Assembly: GCA_947396885.1 (NCBI GenBank)
Contig: OX377203.1
Coordinates: forward strand, 8,603,298-8,667,297
Direction: 5' to 3'
Source: Heligmosomoides polygyrus polygyrus
Lineage: Eukaryota; Nematoda; Chromadorea; Rhabditida; Heligmosomidae
Length of the DNA stretch: 64,000 bases
Position 1 is the stretch's first letter, and the number at the start of each line of letters is the position of its first letter. The notes under the pieces are model-generated. The model searched no databases. It saw only the letters and a program-made list of their open reading frames with translations, and was not told where the DNA came from. Made by a program: the position numbers and the translations under genes. Below are positions 55,237 through 64,000 of the stretch, in pieces.

Positions 55237-58200
55237 ATGCAAAAGCTCTGCATTGTGAGTCTGCTTTCGTTTCATCTGCCTTCACAAACCGCTCCTGCTA
55301 TTTCTACTTGGCTTATAGAGCTTCTTTAGGCGCTGTTGTTCTTGGGAAGTGTCGTTCTGCAGACATATGGACGTAAGTGCTGTGATAAAGCTTTCCTCAG
55401 ATATAATGTGGCTGTACTTAGGCAGTCGAAAAAATGCGATTTCTGGAAACTTGCTAGTCAATGAAAAATCTCTGCTCAAATCTATGTAATTTATTGAAAA
55501 TTGTGTTTGTAGGGGAATGCTGGAGTAGAGATCCATGGAAATATAACTATATGGTGAGGTACCACAAAGGCATGAATTTGGTAAGCTGTTTTGCAGTAAT
55601 TGTAAAATACTAACCATAAGTTGAAATAGAATTTCATCGTTTTTAGGCTTTATTCTTAATTTCGCTTTTTTCAAAAGTTTTTTGAAGTTTTTTTGTATAC
55701 TGTTTTATACATTTGAAAAGGGATAACTTGCTTTATCAGAATTGTGTTTCGATTTTTTCTCGACTTGATCATTTTTAGCGGAATCTTGGCAGCGGAAAAA
55801 AAAATGGCATTTAACAACAGCTCCTTCTCCTTTCACATTCCGTTAAAAACCGGTAACAATCGAAATGGGAAAAAACGAAATATACATTTGGATAGAACGA
55901 AATATTTTTTGCAAGGATGGACAACATTCTTCAAAAAACTTAAACAAAGGTTAGGAGCTGTTGACAAAAATAACTCGTGGTTTTTGGACACTCCAATTCA
56001 ATAGCCTAAGAAATTATAGAAATCAAAAATAATGAAAATACCCAACAAAAATTCTTGTAAAGTAAATCGTATTCTATTAATGACTTATAACTTTGCGCAA
56101 AAAAACTCAAACATAGGTAGAGAGAAGGAGCAGTGGGCTAAGATGTTTTTGTTTTTCCACTTTAACGACCTAAAAATTGACAAATTGAGGAAATCGCAAT
56201 TCATACCTTGTTATAGAGCAAATCACTCTGTCTTAAAGTCCTGTAAAGTGTTTATATTGATCAGTAGGCAGACCAGTAGGACGGAATATGTGTCGCAGAC
56301 ATGGCATTTCCCATGCGTTGGGCCTCAGCAGATGTGTCACTGACATTATGCAGCATGCGTCCGGATTCAGAAGACGTGGCACGGACGTCGTACAACGAGC
56401 GATGGATTTTCAGATGACCATTTAAGGGATTCGTGTAACGAGCTCTCTAGCATATTAGTGGAGGCTAGGGGAGGGGAATAGGGCGATTGACCACAGAAAT
56501 TGAAGGAGTAATACTGCCGTCGGATAGTAAACGATATTGACCGGTTGACCAATATCGATTAATTTACTTTATGTTTTTGCAGATTAAGCACTTCGGATTA
56601 AGTCTCTCACAGTCTGTTCTTTGCTGCGTAGAGAATGGGTGCTTTGGAGAACAAATAAATCGAGCAGGCACCATAGGAACAGTCCTAAAGTTTTCCTTCC
56701 CCAGTATATCCGCTATACCGGGTGTCTCGGAAAAAATGCATATACTGTTTGAAGGGTGATAACTTTGTTCATAGAAAGGTACTAAAGAAGTTGAAGGCTC
56801 GTATGAAAGCATGAGAAAATAGAAATTTTCTGACGCATGACACAAGTGGAATGCTCCATGCACTCGTCTGAAATTTTGCATTTTCACTCAATTGTGTTTC
56901 GCTTGAATACTTGTCATAATTTTTTGACAAAGTGGTCCTATCAATTGATTTGTGTGTATTTTAACGTTTAAAACTTAAAACACATTACTGCTTGCGAAAA
57001 GTGCAGTTTAACCTAAAAATGCAGGTAGTATTTGAAAGTTTATAACATCGCTGCTAGTGAAGCATTTTAAGATGTTTTAGACTCATTTGAAAGCGCACGG
57101 TAAGGAGATTACTGTGGCGTGCGAATAGTCATTAGACACATTCCAAGCCGTTCATGTGTCGTAAAGTTTCTGTTCTCCTAAGCTTTCTTATGCGTCCCTA
57201 ACTTCTCCAGTAAGTACCCTGCGAACAAAGTTATCACCTTTCAAACAGTGTGTACATTTTTCTGACCAGGATACTATCTCAACGGTAGGTCGGAACGGCG
57301 CTAGTTGTATATGGTCAGAACCGCCTCTCCCTGGGAAGTAACAAACTGCAGGTATCTCGACTCCAATGCAACTCCGCGCAGAGTTAGGGGCGAAGGAAGT
57401 CGCGTGTTGGCGCCATGTTGATTCACGCGCTCCGCAGCTGACGGGCGCGCACAGGATGAGGGCTCGTATCGCGGCTCAGCGCAGTGCATAGGTGGCGTAG
57501 TAGGGAAGAGCTCATGCTCATGAGCGAGGTGTCGAGGGTTTGGATCCTGTCGTGACGTTCGCCACGCTCCATCACGACTCTTCCAGGGTACACACGCTGG
57601 GAGGCGCACTGGTCCCGCTGCGCAAGGCATACGGTCGCGCGCACACGCCGCGACGCACTATGAACGCCTTCCCGCGCGCACCCGGCAGTCTTCGGCTTCG
57701 TCGTCGCTCCGAGCGGTCGGTCCGCTCTCCGCTCCGGCACTCCATCGTCAGCGCAGTGTCCACACCATCCGGACTTCGACTCGACAGGCCGCGCAGGACT
57801 CCAGGACGACCAGGACAGGACGCGCAGAGACGACTACAGAGGTAACCGCAGAGACCGACCGAGCTACCGCCCTCGTGAGCGTAGGCTCCAGGGTAGGAGC
57901 GAGGAAGGAGCTGCGGCTTGCGCTTGGGGCTGACCCGTAGGTAAGCTGGCGGGGCTTAGCCTTGACTCGTAGGCTTTGTGTTCCATATTGATGTATATTG
58001 TCTGTATGTTGGGTTGATATGAAGTATAATGTCTGATGCGCACTGTCATGTAACTCGAGAGCGGGGGAAGGTTTATTCTGAGTGCAGTGGCAATACTGCA
58101 GAAGGTCGGCTGGTTCAATTGTATCATGCGAGTGATGTGAAGATGGACGGGAGTCGCCGGGGAGCCAGTGCAGGTGCAGACTGCTCAGGAGATCCTAAAT

Positions 58201-61200
58201 AACATCCGCATTGGTATGAGGTGTGCTAAGTCGGGGCAATAAGGGCCACACCCTTACGTGGCAGGTTAGGTAAGAGCTAGCGCGCATAGGTAAGACCTCG
58301 ACACCGGTTGTGCCTCACACGTGGCCTCGGGTTGAGGGCCGCATGAGTTCTACCACCGATGCAGCAGACTCACCCAGGGCACGACAGATCCCGCAGACTG
58401 CGTTTGTTTTGAACTTTTGCGAAATCCATGTTTATCATATAGGTAATCCACCTAGGGGTATTATAGTGTGTTATAGAGCATGTTTACATATAACATACCA
58501 CCCACACCGTTAACAAGGGTGGTCCAGGCAGGATCACCGATTCCCCATAAACTTTGTCTAAGGGGTTATTTGGGGTGCTGATCACGAATCTGATATCCGT
58601 TCTTCACGATTCGGCTGGATAATATGGGTTCAGGAAGGTACAGGATTACATTCTTAAAGTTTTTGCCGGTGAGGCAGGTAGAGGCAGAATCGTGAAAAAC
58701 GGATGTCAGATTCGTGATCAGCACCCCAAATAACCCCACTAAACGAAGTTTCAGCGGACATTTCTTTTGACCGAAGTCTTGTCGGTGGAGTCGGAACTTC
58801 TAACTAGTGCCACAAAAAATCTATCGTTACATAACTACGGTCACACAAAATAGGCTTCAAACAAGTGACACAGAAGTGAACATTTTAGCTAATCTGTAGT
58901 TTGAAGCATATGTTATATGTAAACATGCTCTATAACACACTATAGTACCCCTAGGTAGATTACCTATACGATAAACATGGATTCTGCAAAAGTGCAAAAG
59001 AAACGCAGTCTGCGGGATCCAAACCCTCGACCCCTCGCTCACGAGCCCGAGCGTATCCCTACTACTCCACCTGTGCACTGCGCCGAGCCGCGATACGAGC
59101 CCTCATCCCGCGCGCGCCCGTCAGCTGTGGAGCACGTGAATCAACAGGGCGCCAACACGCGACTTCAGTCGCCCCTAACTCTGCGCAGAGTTGTATTGGG
59201 GTCGAGATACCTGCAGAGTTTGTTACTTCCCAGAGAGAGGCGGTTCTGCCCATATACAACACTTACGCCGTTCCGACCTACCGTTGAGATAGTATCCTGG
59301 TGAGACGCCCTGTACTATTCTACATATTAGCAGTACTTTACTACAATGAAGGCAAGAAGGATTAAAGAAGAAAAAAAGCTTCCGAGGTGTTCCATTCTTG
59401 GGGCACTTGGGCGAAGCCCCCAAACAGAAGTTTTGCGACTGACAGGCCGCTGAACGTCTGGTAAAGGTTATGAGCTGTTAGCTAAATCCTTAGTTGCGAA
59501 CAAAACTCTTGCGCCAAACCGGCCTAATTCCCACACCTGATTCCTGTTGTAAGGATTCACGATGAGGGGACAACGACTCCACCCTTTGGCACATATTACG
59601 GAATAATAGTGCATACACTATTGCATCCGGCACGCCTTCACAACATCATGTAGAGCTAGGATGTGGGACGCATTACTGATGAAGACCTCATTTTTTATCT
59701 AACAGCAACCAATGACTTCCTCGCACATCAATTTTTACAGACAGAGAACTGTGACATAATCAGTGATGCCGAGAAGGCAGCAAAGAGAGAAGTTTGGGAT
59801 CCAAAGCCGGAAATGTGCACTGTCGATAGAAAGAAATACTGCCGATTCACATCGACGATCTGGTGAGCTCGCCATATTCATTCCTTCTTCCACGGTATCA
59901 CAAGGTGGTCTGCGATAAAATGACTGTGGTTAATACGCCAAGGAGCTGAAAGTTGGCATTTACCTTTGATATTTGATGCTTTTACTGTTTGATGCTTGCC
60001 TTTACGCTTTTTTGCTTGAAGAAGTGTGCTGGCAATGACGCAGAGCTTGCTACCGGCTGCGATCTCTGGGACAGTACCAGTGCATACTTCTGCAACGCGA
60101 TTTTGGACGGCTACGGCGATTGCGGCACCGCAAGAGCGGCAGCGGCAATAATGACTCACACCCGCTGCTAGAGCTCTGTCTTCCTCCAGCCGATCGCGGC
60201 AGTGATCTATTGTGGAAACGGACGCATTCTTTAAGCTCGACCGATCAGCTGAGTTTCTAGGCTGAGTCGGATTTTAGCACATTGACGACAGTCGCGTTTT
60301 GCAGCAGAAAGCCGCATCAGACACACGCGAATTTCTACGCGCGCGCTATGAGCCACCGGTGGCTCATAATGTCCCTCGCGGACCACTTTTCATGCTTTTT
60401 TTCTATCAAATTTTGACCAGAAGGGTTATTTAGGGTACTGATCAGGAATCTGATATCCGTTTATGAAATTTCGCCCGATTACGATAGGCTGTGGTAGGCA
60501 CGGGTGACTAAGGCTGCCGAGGTCATGATCACTGTTTTCCTCCAAACGTTCCCCAGGGGGGGGGGGTTATTTGGAGCTGCTGATCACGAATCTGACATCC
60601 GTTTTTAGTATTACGGTGGAGTACGGTAGGTTACAGTAGGTATAGGTTATTGCCGACAGCCTTAGTCACCCGTACCTACCGTAACCTATCCTAGTCCACT
60701 GTAATGCCAAAGACGGATGTCGGGTTCGTGATCTCCACCCAAAATAACCCCCATAGGCGAAGTTTGGGCGAAATCGGTGATCATGACTCCTAAGCCTTAG
60801 TCACCCGTACCTACCGTAATCGGCCCGAATTTCAAAAAAGGATGTCAGATTCGCGATCAGCACCCCAAATAACCTTATTGGGCAAAGTTTTATTGAGAAA
60901 CACTGACTTGGCTTGATTTGATTGTAGAGTTGGTCTCTTTCCTAGTAAAATTTTTTAGTTCGATATATCTAATGAGAGCAAAAACAATTTTCTTTCTTAT
61001 TCCTGTTGGACATTCTCTTACCACAGGTAACTAGGAAAGAGAAGAATTCTCTATAAAAAACCGACGGCAGCAGTACAAAAAATAACGCGAAAAGTTATGA
61101 GCCACCGTGGCTCATATTGCCCCAGGCGGACAGACACGTATGAGCCACCGGTGGCTCATATTGTCGTCAATGTGTTAAGTTTCCTGCAGCGGCAGTACGT

Positions 61201-61625
61201 CCCGAATGCCAAGAGCACGGTGCTTCGCTGCTTTCGCTCTCTGCTGCTTGCCGCCTTCAAAAATTGCCGCGACATTCCGCATTCCTTTCCTCATGAGCTG
61301 CCAGTTTCACCGTCCGCTGCCCGCTGCCTCGAAGGAAAAGTGTGCAGAGACCTTTACAATCGTTGCTCTTCTTCACGCTTACAATTTTAGGCAACGAGGA
61401 CTTTTCACGGACAGCCTTATGGAAAAGATATATGAGCGTCTGCCAAAAGAGAAGGTGGTTTTTTGCTATTAAGTTTACAAAACTTTGTTCATCTGCTTTG
61501 TCTCATTCCAGATCTTGGAGGAGGTGAAACGGCACGGTGCAAAGCGCTACGGATGCTTTGTTACTGATTATTTCCCATTTCCCTTTTTTCACAGAAACTT
61601 CGTGCTGATATGCCTCTATCCGTAA
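55237..61625 (+). CDS. gene F: complete six-exon small secreted protein, 142 residues
   Basis: Plus-strand exons are 55237-55254 (18 nt), 55330-55372 (43), 55513-55580 (68), 59741-59862 (122), 61391-61454 (64) and 61512-61625 (114), 429 nt in all. All introns are GT-AG with phases 0,1,0,2,0. Exons 1-2 give a signal peptide (MQKLCI, ALLFLGSVVLQTYG). The mature part has ECWSRDPWKYN and YHKGMNL (exon 3), ENCDIISDAEKAAKRE and MCTVDRKKYCRFTS (exon 4), LFTDSLMEKIYERLPKEK (exon 5), and EEVKRHGAKRYGC and NFVLICLYP (exon 6): six cysteines at the same places as gene C. Exon 4, 5 and 6 sizes point to the C subgroup. Intron 3 (4160 nt) holds foldback, MITE, R1 and LTR insertions; intron 4 holds a piggyBac-like element. 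Function unknown. Confidence 0.8.
55680..56260. repeat. diverged relative of the 49.2-kb palindrome (half copy)
   Basis: ACTTTAACGACCTAAAAATTGACAAATT and GGTAGAGAGAAGGAGCAGTG correspond to the arm of the 49163-50208 element. The open frames 55744-56004 and 56032-56343 resemble the frames in that element and share HFNDLKIDK. Not a host gene; lies in intron 3 of gene F. Confidence 0.5.
56712..57265. repeat. MITE with inverted ends of about 50 bp
   Basis: The left end CCGGGTGTCTCGGAAAAAAT continues into ATACTGTTTGAAGGGTGATA. The right end is its complement, with TATCACCTTTCAAACAGTGT and CATTTTTCTGACCAGG. The interior is AT-rich and non-coding. It abuts repeat R1. Confidence 0.6.
57266..58497 (+). 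repeat. repeat R1 with tRNA-like boxes, split by a solo LTR
   Basis: The left part, 57266-57547, ends in TGGCGTAGTAGG (A-box-like, near 57491) and GGTTTGGATCC (B-box-like). The right part, 58387-58497, resumes with GATCCCGCAGACTGCG and ends at ATATAACAT. The uninterrupted inverted copy at 58890-59310 shows the junction. Confidence 0.7.
57548..58386 (+). mobile_element. solo LTR with 5-bp target duplication GATCC (839 bp)
   Basis: It begins TGTCGTGACG and ends GCACGACA, flanked by GATCC at 57543-57547 and 58387-58391. The inverted R1 copy at about 59015 has the site without the insertion (TTTGGATCCCGCAG). The sequence is GC-rich, and frames in it on both strands are spurious. Start and target resemble the 17.4-kb solo LTR. 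Confidence 0.8.
58562..58737. repeat. MITE, TIR GGGGTTATTTGGGGTGCTGA
   Basis: GGGGTTATTTGGGGTGCTGA at the left and TCAGCACCCCAAATAACCCC at the right, with arms of about 45 bp including GATCACGAATCTGA. Relatives lie at 60418-60890 and near 18977. Confidence 0.85.
58890..59320 (-). repeat. repeat R1, uninterrupted copy with tRNA-like segment
   Basis: On the minus strand TGGAGTAGTAGG, an anticodon-like hairpin CGCTC/GAGCG and GGGTTTGGATCCCG follow in order. Both flanks belong to the repeat, and the end reads TACAGGGCGTCTCACCAGGA. Non-coding; in intron 3 of gene F. Confidence 0.7.
60278..61174. mobile_element. piggyBac-like insertion (TTAA target) in intron 4 of gene F
   Basis: The left flank is TTAG (60274-60277, altered TTAA) and the right flank TTAA (61175-61178). 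The ends CACATTGACGACAGTCGCG and ATTGTCGTCAATGTG are inverted and match the gene C insertion. Relic G has the uninterrupted site (GTCAAATTTTAAGTTTCC). Inside are MITE ends with GATCACGAATCTGACATCCG and the 18-bp palindrome TGAGCCACCGGTGGCTCA near both ends. Confidence 0.7.
60418..60890. repeat. cluster of MITE ends and a CCTACCGTAACCTA palindrome
   Basis: TTATTTGGGGTGCTGATCAC-type ends occur at 60424, 60566, 60710 (inverted) and 60845 (inverted). Between the middle pair, TACGGTAGGTTACAGTAGGT and ACCTACCGTAACCTATCC form an inverted repeat. It looks like two nested or tandem copies of the 58.56-kb MITE family. Confidence 0.65.
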
Positions 61626-61751
61626 TAGTGTACAGAACATTTAGCAATTTAGTAATGGCTTTAGTTCCTTACTTTTTAGGAGAGCGGAAGGAAAACGTTG
61701 CTGAGACTTTTCTGAACGGAATCGATCACTTCGCCGATTGAAGAGCTTTCG

Positions 61752-61757
61752 AATAAA
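61752..61757 (+). terminator. AATAAA polyadenylation signal of gene F
   Basis: AATAAA 126 nt after the stop, in a context shared with gene C. Confidence 0.6.
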
Positions 61758-61828
61758 CATTTTAGAGCTGCTTTAAGACCATGGCGTTGCTTTTATCGCG
61801 TTTTCCACAGGGCGGAGATGAGGCGTTA

Positions 61829-62164
61829 GGCCTCGTGCATACTTCGCATCTCCGCGATGGAATCGCGGCGATGAGTTTTGTAGAGCGACGCGATAGAATT
61901 TGAATTTCGCTGTGCTCGTCGCATCGCCCATCGTTCTGCAAGGGAGCGCGACGGCGATCCGTCGAGGACTCCAACGCTAAACACCGCGCGCGGCGCGAAA
62001 AATATGCCATGCCCGCGATGAGCGCGGGAAGCCATCGTGCATGCCGACCGCCACTGTTGCGGGGCCGCGGCGAAGTTTTCTTTGACTATTCGGCCGCGTG
62101 CGGCGGAATGCCCATGAACTGAGCGCCGCGATGGCATCGCGGCGATGGAGGTATGCCCCCGGCC
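61829..62164. repeat. Harbinger-like MITE (336 bp)
   Basis: TTA flanks at 61826-61828 and 62165-62167. The ends GGCCTCGTGCATACTTCG and GGAGGTATGCCCCCGGCC are inverted. The GC-rich interior has repeated ATCGCGGCGATG; the open frames in it are spurious. Confidence 0.75.
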
Positions 62165-62340
62165 TTAGAGTCGCATCCACAAACACTTCTCATTGATAAG
62201 AGTACCTGCGTCTGAGTAGCAGCTGAAAGCGATCAAAAACTGATTCTCCTTGTTCTGCTTTCGCCTATGACACTTGATCGAAATGGAATCGTTGGCCAAA
62301 TTGATGTTTTCATCAAGCCTTTTAACCACTGCAACTTCTA

Positions 62341-63573
62341 TTAGGTTGGAAAAAATATCTCTTCACACTGTGAAAAGTTTTTTACCGTTCTCCTTGTAAA
62401 CACCCTAGCCAGTATTGATTGCTGATTTTATCATCCTATCACACTTCTCTACCGTTCGCAGGTCAAGACCGTTCTTGAACATCATTATTTATCCAACTCC
62501 CGGACTCAATGCCAGATTGATTGATTGATTGATTGATTGCACATGTCTGTGCGCTATACAGGAAGGAACGCAATCAAAGAAAAACATAAAATTTAAGTGT
62601 TTTTGAGTGTTTCTCGATTCCATGTCTGTCTCTGATGCAATACGCAATGAATCGTAACGTCGCAGCAAAACAAGCTCTCAACTGCAAAAATGGAATGCAG
62701 AGAATTAGGAGGAGAGATTGTGATAATGAAAGGGGATAAGGATAGTTGTAACGTGTTAATGCTTCAGTGCCGATACCATATCTGAAACAGTACGTTATTA
62801 TTATAAGCTTAAAAAACAGGTGAACATTGAAGAGAGTAACGAGATCAGATCCACCTACCTTATGGCCATTTTCGACATGGCATTCTTTATGAATTCATTA
62901 AAGGATCTGCAGCAGTCAGGCAGCCGACCATATTGACGACATATATGACTGGGATCTATTACTCAACGCGCCTGTTATGAGTTGTTCGGAATGTTTTTAA
63001 AGGAAGATTATTCACTCGAGGACAAAGCAACGTCAGGAAGGCCAACTGAATTGAACGACACTGAACTACTCCATCTTCTTCGTACCGATAGTAGGCAGAC
63101 GACATTTCAACTGGCAGAGAAGCTCGAAGTGTCTCATAGGATAGTGGGAATCCATCTGAAGAATCTTGGCTTTGAATGGAAATTTGGAGCTTGGATTCCA
63201 CATGCCCTGTCAGACACTCAGTGCAAAACCACATGTTGCAAGACTCACAAAAGAAACAATAAAGAAGCTGGGCTGGGAGGTAATGCTACATCTACCGCAC
63301 AGCACTGACTTCGCCCTACCGACTGCCATCTCCACTGTGCTCTCAAGCAAGAAATTGGGAGAAATATTCTGAAACGGATGAAGGCTTTAAAAATTGGATT
63401 CAGCAATGGTACGACTCTAGAGCTGCAGTCCTTCAAAAGAGAAGAATTAGAAAAGTACCCAGTCTTTGGAGAAGAGTAGTGGAACAAAATGGAGTTCATC
63501 TCAATTGATTTGATATTGTTGTTGTGAAGCAATAAATCTTTGGAAAAAATGAAAAGACTCTTTTCCAACCTAT
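62341..63573 (+). mobile_element. mariner element, catalytic core deleted (1233 bp)
   Basis: TA flanks at 62339-62340 and 63574-63575. The ends are TTAGGTTGGAAAAAATATCT and CTTTTCCAACCTAT. The plus frame at 62982-63308 has GRPTELNDTELLHLL, DSRQTTFQLAEKLEVSH and WIPHAL. It then jumps to AKPHVARLTKETIKKLGWEV in another frame, so the region with the first and second Asp is missing. A TTGA tandem tract lies at 62517-62540. Confidence 0.85.
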
Positions 63574-63599
63574 TAATTACACATGTTTAAGTCTGAAGC

Positions 63600-63980
63600 G
63601 ACTAAACCTAGGCTCTATGGCGTTATAATCTTTTTTTACGATAAAAAGCCTCGCACTAAGCAGGACTCGAACCCACACTTGCTGTTTTGCTGGCAGGATA
63701 CTACAGCCTGTGGTCTCCGCACACTTTTGCTCAAGTGGCGGGCGCCGGTGGCGATTGGGAGAGGAAATGCCGAACCGCGCCGCGTCTGTTTCGGTGCGAG
63801 AAAATGCCGGAAACTATGGAGAAGATGCCCACTGCCAGGGGAGAAAATATCCACGATCACTGTCGCTAGTGGGTTCAAACCCATTTGACAAAACACGTGA
63901 TGATCGTGAACAAGGATACGGTCTTTTCGTCATGGGTAGGACATGCGAAAGAAATCGAGGACGTGGGAAGTGGGGCTAAG
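63600..63980. other. two facing tRNA-like B boxes, no gene assigned
   Basis: On the minus strand GTGGGTTCGAGTCCTGC (about 63677-63661) and on the plus strand AGTGGGTTCAAACCCATT (about 63868-63885) look like T arms. Matching acceptor and D arms were not found, so SINE or tRNA-derived debris is likelier than tRNA genes. Open frames on both strands are GC-rich overlaps. Confidence 0.3.
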
Positions 63981-64000
63981 AGAATATCTCATCCGTGTGC

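Noticed and set aside
57540..57845. Arginine-rich frames on both strands
   Set aside because: They fall within a GC-rich solo LTR with clear target duplication.

Overview
This window looks like nuclear DNA of a nematode, most probably a strongylid (hookworm-like) parasite. The reasons are small introns with GT(A/G)AG donors and TTTTCAG/TTTGTAG acceptors, decayed RTE-type LINEs, many mariner elements with TA target sites, Penelope-like GIY-YIG retroelements, BEL/Pao and hAT remnants, and abundant MITEs. There are no bacterial operons. Almost every long open frame is transposon debris or chance. The species is inferred and I cannot confirm it.

The host content is a cluster of one gene family that open-frame finding misses, because each exon is only 18-122 nt. 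I find seven loci. Gene A (minus, 1887-2164) has exons 1-3 only. Gene B (minus, 10455-15174) has six exons with a frame problem in the last. Gene C (minus, 24875-32146) is complete. Gene D (plus, 35531-35867) is a pseudogene. Gene E (plus, 41163-43286) has exons 3-6. Gene F (plus, 55237-61625) is complete. Gene G (plus, 50998-51471) is a relic. Exon 1 is 18 nt in every copy where it was found. Exon 2 is 43 nt (46 in A), exon 3 is 68-74, exon 4 is 119 or 122, exon 5 is 64-73 and exon 6 is 108-117 nt. The intron phases are always 0,1,0,2,0. Genes C and F splice to open frames of 141 and 142 residues: a signal peptide and a small mature domain with six cysteines ending in a CLY motif. I do not recognise the family. 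C, D and F also share several hundred bases of upstream sequence and a TTTAAAAGCTGC core promoter.

Layout: 0.3-1.5 kb, 42-bp minisatellite. 1.9-2.2 kb, gene A. 2.5-6.1 kb, full-length decayed RTE LINE with a 16-bp target duplication, interrupted by a 474-bp TIR element. 6.4-9.4 kb, foldback repeat and MITEs. 10.4-15.2 kb, gene B with a LINE fragment in intron 3. 16-18.1 kb, Penelope remnant, solo LTR and MITE. 19.2-23.4 kb, a mariner split by a 3.68-kb repeat-rich element. 24.7-32.6 kb, gene C, whose introns hold mariner, LINE, foldback, piggyBac-like and Harbinger-like insertions. 32.8-39.7 kb, Penelope copies, a mariner, pseudogene D and a hammerhead-ribozyme-like motif. 40-43.3 kb, gene E among two Tc1/mariner elements. 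43.8-47.6 kb, a mariner with a long open frame, a Penelope RT relic and inverted mariner halves. 47.9-51.5 kb, a hAT-like element carrying a 1-kb palindrome, then relic G. 51.9-54.4 kb, BEL/Pao remnant. 55-61.8 kb, gene F with a solo LTR and a piggyBac-like element in its introns. 61.8-63.6 kb, MITE and mariner.

Comparing introns of C, F and G gives filled and empty sites for several of these insertions.
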